Assembly (NCBI GenBank): GCA_023410595.1
Contig: JAEYPO010000025.1
Location: 88,817-152,816, forward strand
DNA length: 64,000 nucleotides
Reading direction: 5' to 3'
DNA from: Bacillota bacterium
Lineage (GTDB): Bacteria; Bacillota; Clostridia; Christensenellales; SZUA-584
The notes under the pieces are model-generated. The model ran no database searches, was not told where the DNA came from, and saw only the letters and a list, made by a program, of their open reading frames with translations. A program made the translations under genes and the position numbers. This document shows, in pieces, positions 61,621-64,000 of this stretch (position 1 is the first letter of the stretch; every line of letters begins with the position of its first letter).

Positions 61621-62409
61621 ATGGCCAAAACATTAGGAATTGCATTCGGCGGAAGCGGAGCGGAGGGTATTGCCTGCGTTGCGTACATAAAGGCGCTTGA
61701 AGAAGCGGGTATAAAACCCGACGTCGTTTCGGGCACGGGCATAGGCGGCGTAGCCGCCGCGATGTACGCCTCGGGCATGACGTATGACGATATCATCAGT
61801 TTTATCAGAGAGATAGAATTTCCGGGGATGAAGAGGCCGATAAACATATCAAAAGTCAAGGATGCGCGCATGGGAATACTCGACGATATGGGCCTTGAGG
61901 AATATTTCAAGATGGTGATGCCCATAAAGGTGTTTGACCGGCTGTATTTTCCGCTCAGGATTGTAGCCGCGGATTACGAGACGGGCAGCGAGGTAGTATT
62001 TTCAAGCGGCGACGTTGGCCATGCCGTACGCGCGGGAGCGGCTGTACCGGGTATATTGTCTCCTTATGAAAAGAACGGAGTTATATATATTGACGGGTCA
62101 TGCGTTAACCCTGTGCCGTTCGATATTATACGTGGCGAGTGCGACGTGCTTGCAGCTATTGACCCCGATACTGACCAGGAAATAGACGGCGACAGGGATA
62201 TAGGCGTTTTTCAGGCTATGCTGAGTTCGTATGCGAATACAAGAAAGTCGCTGTCAAGGGAGAAGCAAAAAACATGCAAGGTCGATGTTTACGAGCATGC
62301 GGTGCTTAGTGAGATATCCACGTTTGACTTTGCGCGATATGACGATATTATTTCCTCATCAGCAGAAAACGCTGAAATGTTTGTCCAGGAACTGCAGAGC
62401 TCCTTATAA
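61621..62409 (+). CDS. Patatin-like phospholipase-family protein with substituted catalytic serine
   Basis: A 262-residue alpha/beta hydrolase of the RssA/patatin group. The oxyanion loop reads GGSGAEG (usually GGGxRG or GGGxKG), and the nucleophile elbow reads GTGIG, with Gly40 (codon GGC 61738-61740) where Gly-x-Ser-x-Gly needs Ser. The Asp of the dyad is kept (Asp158 in YIDGS). The rest of the fold seems intact (RIVAADYETGSEVVF, AVRAGAAVPGIL), so it is probably expressed but not a normal lipase. ATG 61621 is preferred because AAAGGGGG lies 6 bases upstream. Confidence 0.85.
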   Translation: MAKTLGIAFGGSGAEGIACVAYIKALEEAGIKPDVVSGTGIGGVAAAMYASGMTYDDIISFIREIEFPGMKRPINISKVKDARMGILDDMGLEEYFKMVMPIKVFDRLYFPLRIVAADYETGSEVVFSSGDVGHAVRAGAAVPGILSPYEKNGVIYIDGSCVNPVPFDIIRGECDVLAAIDPDTDQEIDGDRDIGVFQAMLSSYANTRKSLSREKQKTCKVDVYEHAVLSEISTFDFARYDDIISSSAENAEMFVQELQSSL

Positions 62410-62441
62410 AACTGCACATAAAAAATCTTATAGGTGTCTAT

Positions 62442-62468
62442 AAATAGAGCATATTTCATGCTCTATTT
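62442..62468 (+). terminator. Hairpin after the patatin-like gene
   Basis: A perfect 11-bp stem AAATAGAGCAT/ATGCTCTATTT with a 5-base loop; only three T at the end. Confidence 0.55.
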
Positions 62469-62797
62469 GCTTGAATGCTTATAAATTATTATATATCAAT
62501 ATGACAGAATATAATACACACATGCATGAGATACCATAATATCCTATAATAAAACAGATAATTGTATATTATGCACAAAAAATCATCTGTTACATAAGAA
62601 GCATCATATGTAGATATATGATAGAGATGCCTCTACCCGCCATAGAGAGAAAATAATAATAAAAATGCATATAGACATTATAAAACCATATTATATACAT
62701 CAATTATCATACATTTCATCAAATAATTATTATTATTAAATATGGAATAAAATGAGTTAATAATTAACCCGATTGACATAATTTATCGAATTACTTC
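62469..62797. other. Very AT-rich non-coding stretch
   Basis: About 330 bases with strikingly low G+C and many ATTAT/ATATA runs, unlike the flanking genes. No gene or clear structure. It may be an intrinsically curved upstream region for the following promoter, or the border of an acquired segment. Confidence 0.4.
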
Positions 62798-62827
62798 TTG
62801 ACAACCTGACTACTATATGTGTATATT
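62798..62827 (+). promoter_or_regulatory. Promoter of the riboswitch-controlled surface-protein gene
   Basis: TTGACA, 18-base spacer, TATATT, starting transcription about 50 bases ahead of the first aptamer. Confidence 0.7.
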
Positions 62828-62883
62828 ATAATTAAAAATAATAGTGCAGTAACGTTTATATTAAATATTTATACTAATATTCA

Positions 62884-62966
62884 GTGAAAAGCAAACTCGG
62901 CGAAAGTCGGGGACGCAAAGCATGAAGTCTAAAGCGTTTATATGCTATGATCGTTCGGCCGCTTCA
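62884..62966 (+). promoter_or_regulatory. Cyclic di-GMP-I (GEMM) riboswitch, first of two
   Basis: Shows the class I pattern: AGCAAACTCGG, GAAA tetraloop in CGGCGAAAGTCGG, the invariant GGACGCAAAGC, then GTCTAAAGCG and the closing strand TATGATCGTTCGGCC. The closing strand overlaps the terminator arm GCCGC, so ligand binding and termination are mutually exclusive or coupled. Confidence 0.88.
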
Positions 62967-62987
62967 TAAGTCGAGGGCGGCTTTTTT
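62958..62987 (+). terminator. Expression-platform terminator of riboswitch 1
   Basis: GCCGC/GCGGC stem followed by TTTTTT. Confidence 0.8.
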
Positions 62988-63037
62988 AGTTGATAAAGCT
63001 AAAAAGGATAAGTAAGGATTATAAACGTTACAGAAAT

Positions 63038-63115
63038 GTGAAAAGCAGCCCCGTACGAAAGTCGGGTACGCAAAGCATGAAGTCTAAAGCGTTTATCGTC
63101 ATGATGGTTCAGCCG
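63038..63115 (+). promoter_or_regulatory. Cyclic di-GMP-I (GEMM) riboswitch, second of two
   Basis: Same architecture: AGCAGCCCCG, GAAA loop in GTACGAAAGTCGG, GGTACGCAAAGC (one base differs from GGACGCAAAGC), GTCTAAAGCG, and ATGATGGTTCAGCC. The two aptamers share an exact 19-base block from ACGCAAAGC onward. Confidence 0.87.
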
Positions 63116-63143
63116 CCTCAAGTTTTTTGGGAGCGGCTTTTAT
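63112..63143 (+). terminator. Expression-platform terminator of riboswitch 2
   Basis: GCCGC/GCGGC stem with a T-rich loop, followed by TTTTATTT. Confidence 0.75.
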
Positions 63144-63185
63144 TTATAAAGAGCAAATACGGAAAGTCGAAAGGAGTTATGGGAG

Positions 63186-64000
63186 ATGAAAACGGGAATT
63201 AAACGAATCGTTATTATGGTTCTGTCGGTGCTAATGATATTCGGAGTATTTTCCGAAACCAGTTATGCTGTTGACGATAATACCGTAAATATCTACATCT
63301 ATGCTGGCAATAGTACCTCAGCTCCATTGATGCAGCATTATAAGATGAATAATGTCACTGACGCAAAAATAACGGAATATGACGGGATCGACGGTATATC
63401 TCTGCTTAATTTGCTTCAGGCGGATACGGGGTATGCTTTAGCCGGAGCGAAAAGCCCGATATCAGAAGGCGCTATCTATAAAAATGGACAGATAGACCTG
63501 AAGGACGGCCCTATAGTATTCAACGTATATGTGTTTGTTAAAAATGACACTGCAGAGACGAGCTATACCGTACGATACCAGGACAATCACGGCGCTCAAC
63601 TGCTGCCTGACAAGGTGGTAAACACCGGAGTATATGTCGGGGATAGTATAACTGAAACGCCGCCCGCCATAACTAACTATATAACACCTTCAAGTCAGAC
63701 TAAACTTATGCAATTTGATAATAATGTGTTTACATTTATATATCAGCCGGAGGCCGTTTACAGCGTTACTTATAATGGCAACGGAAACGACGGCGGCGTT
63801 GTGCCTGATGATGGTGGAACATATAACGTCAGCAGCACTGTGACGGTGCTCGGCAATACCGGCGGGCTGACAAAGTCTGGCTATACTTTCGGGGGCTGGA
63901 CGTCGTCCGCGTTTACGGGAACAAAGAACGCCGCTGACACGTTCTCGATGCCCGCAGGAAACGTGACGCTGTACGCGGTATGGAACGCTGTGGATTACGG
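63186..64000 (+). CDS. Secreted surface protein with MucBP and InlB-type repeats, 3' end missing
   Basis: 271 codons to the window edge, still open. Signal peptide at residues 1-28 (basic start MKTGIKR, hydrophobic core, cleavage after SYA). A first domain of unknown type (about residues 30-115), a MucBP-like domain (YTVRYQDNHGAQLLPDKVV, about 121-140 onward), then an InlB B-repeat/Flg_new-type domain (YSVTYNGNGNDGG to YTFGGWTSS and NVTLYAVWN). Such proteins are usually wall-bound adhesins. ATG 63186 follows AAAGGAG at 9 bases. Tandem c-di-GMP riboswitches control it. Confidence 0.88.
   Translation, partial: MKTGIKRIVIMVLSVLMIFGVFSETSYAVDDNTVNIYIYAGNSTSAPLMQHYKMNNVTDAKITEYDGIDGISLLNLLQADTGYALAGAKSPISEGAIYKNGQIDLKDGPIVFNVYVFVKNDTAETSYTVRYQDNHGAQLLPDKVVNTGVYVGDSITETPPAITNYITPSSQTKLMQFDNNVFTFIYQPEAVYSVTYNGNGNDGGVVPDDGGTYNVSSTVTVLGNTGGLTKSGYTFGGWTSSAFTGTKNAADTFSMPAGNVTLYAVWNAVDY

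Noticed and set aside
62990..63202. 70-codon frame spanning the second riboswitch
   Set aside because: It overlaps the aptamer, its terminator and the ribosome site of the surface protein; chance frame.

Overview
The window reads as chromosomal DNA of an anaerobic, spore-forming member of the Clostridia. Two things support this: the sporulation genes yabP-yabQ-divIC, and oxygen-sensitive enzymes (a glycyl radical enzyme with its activase, a ferredoxin-linked 2-oxoacid oxidoreductase, several [4Fe-4S] proteins). Genes are densely packed in operons with short overlaps. ATA and AGG codons are common while overall base composition is moderate. I cannot name the genus. No phage, IS transposase or CRISPR array is visible.

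Layout. (1) 1-15570, purine breakdown: end of a dihydropyrimidinase/hydantoinase, an uncharacterised PLP enzyme, diaminopropionate ammonia-lyase, a YheO-type regulator, a BMP-family nucleoside/purine ABC transporter, a three-subunit xanthine dehydrogenase-type enzyme (minus strand, with a terpenoid-cyclase-fold gene behind it), and guanine deaminase. Together these could import purines, oxidise or deaminate them, and end at pyruvate plus ammonia. (2) 15689-21400, a glycoside island: GPH symporter and LacI regulator on one strand, and PIG-L deacetylase, GH4 phospho-glycosidase and a GlcNAc-kinase-like protein on the other. Promoters and likely LacI operators lie between the divergent units. (3) 21933-42340, L-arabinose: araB-araA-araD and a GntR regulator with a clear operator; a glycyl radical enzyme operon of unknown substrate; then a binding protein/histidine kinase/response regulator trio, a furanose-type ABC transporter and a second araA. 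(4) 42437-50753: tRNA-Ser, a T-box leader and ilvH-ilvC-cimA-leuB-ilvD-ilvB, giving valine and isoleucine (citramalate route). (5) 50773-53978: a short gene remnant, a 271-bp structured element, and an operon for a branched-chain 2-oxoacid:ferredoxin oxidoreductase. (6) 54404-62409, housekeeping: secA, prfB, a flavodoxin/ferredoxin, yabP, yabQ, divIC, ppx and a patatin-like protein with altered catalytic residues. (7) 62798-64000: tandem c-di-GMP riboswitches ahead of a secreted MucBP/InlB-repeat surface protein that runs off the window.

The most unusual signal is a family of about 17 short intergenic hairpins. Their loop is usually GTGA (a GNRA tetraloop), and their stems change by compensating substitutions from copy to copy. 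One copy lies inside the T-box leader, one supplies the last codons of the GH4 gene, and two stand as 42-bp tandem units. A second unusual element (50798-51068) looks like a structured insertion in the tip of a hairpin, flanked by a 16-bp direct repeat, next to a gene start cut off after about ten codons.
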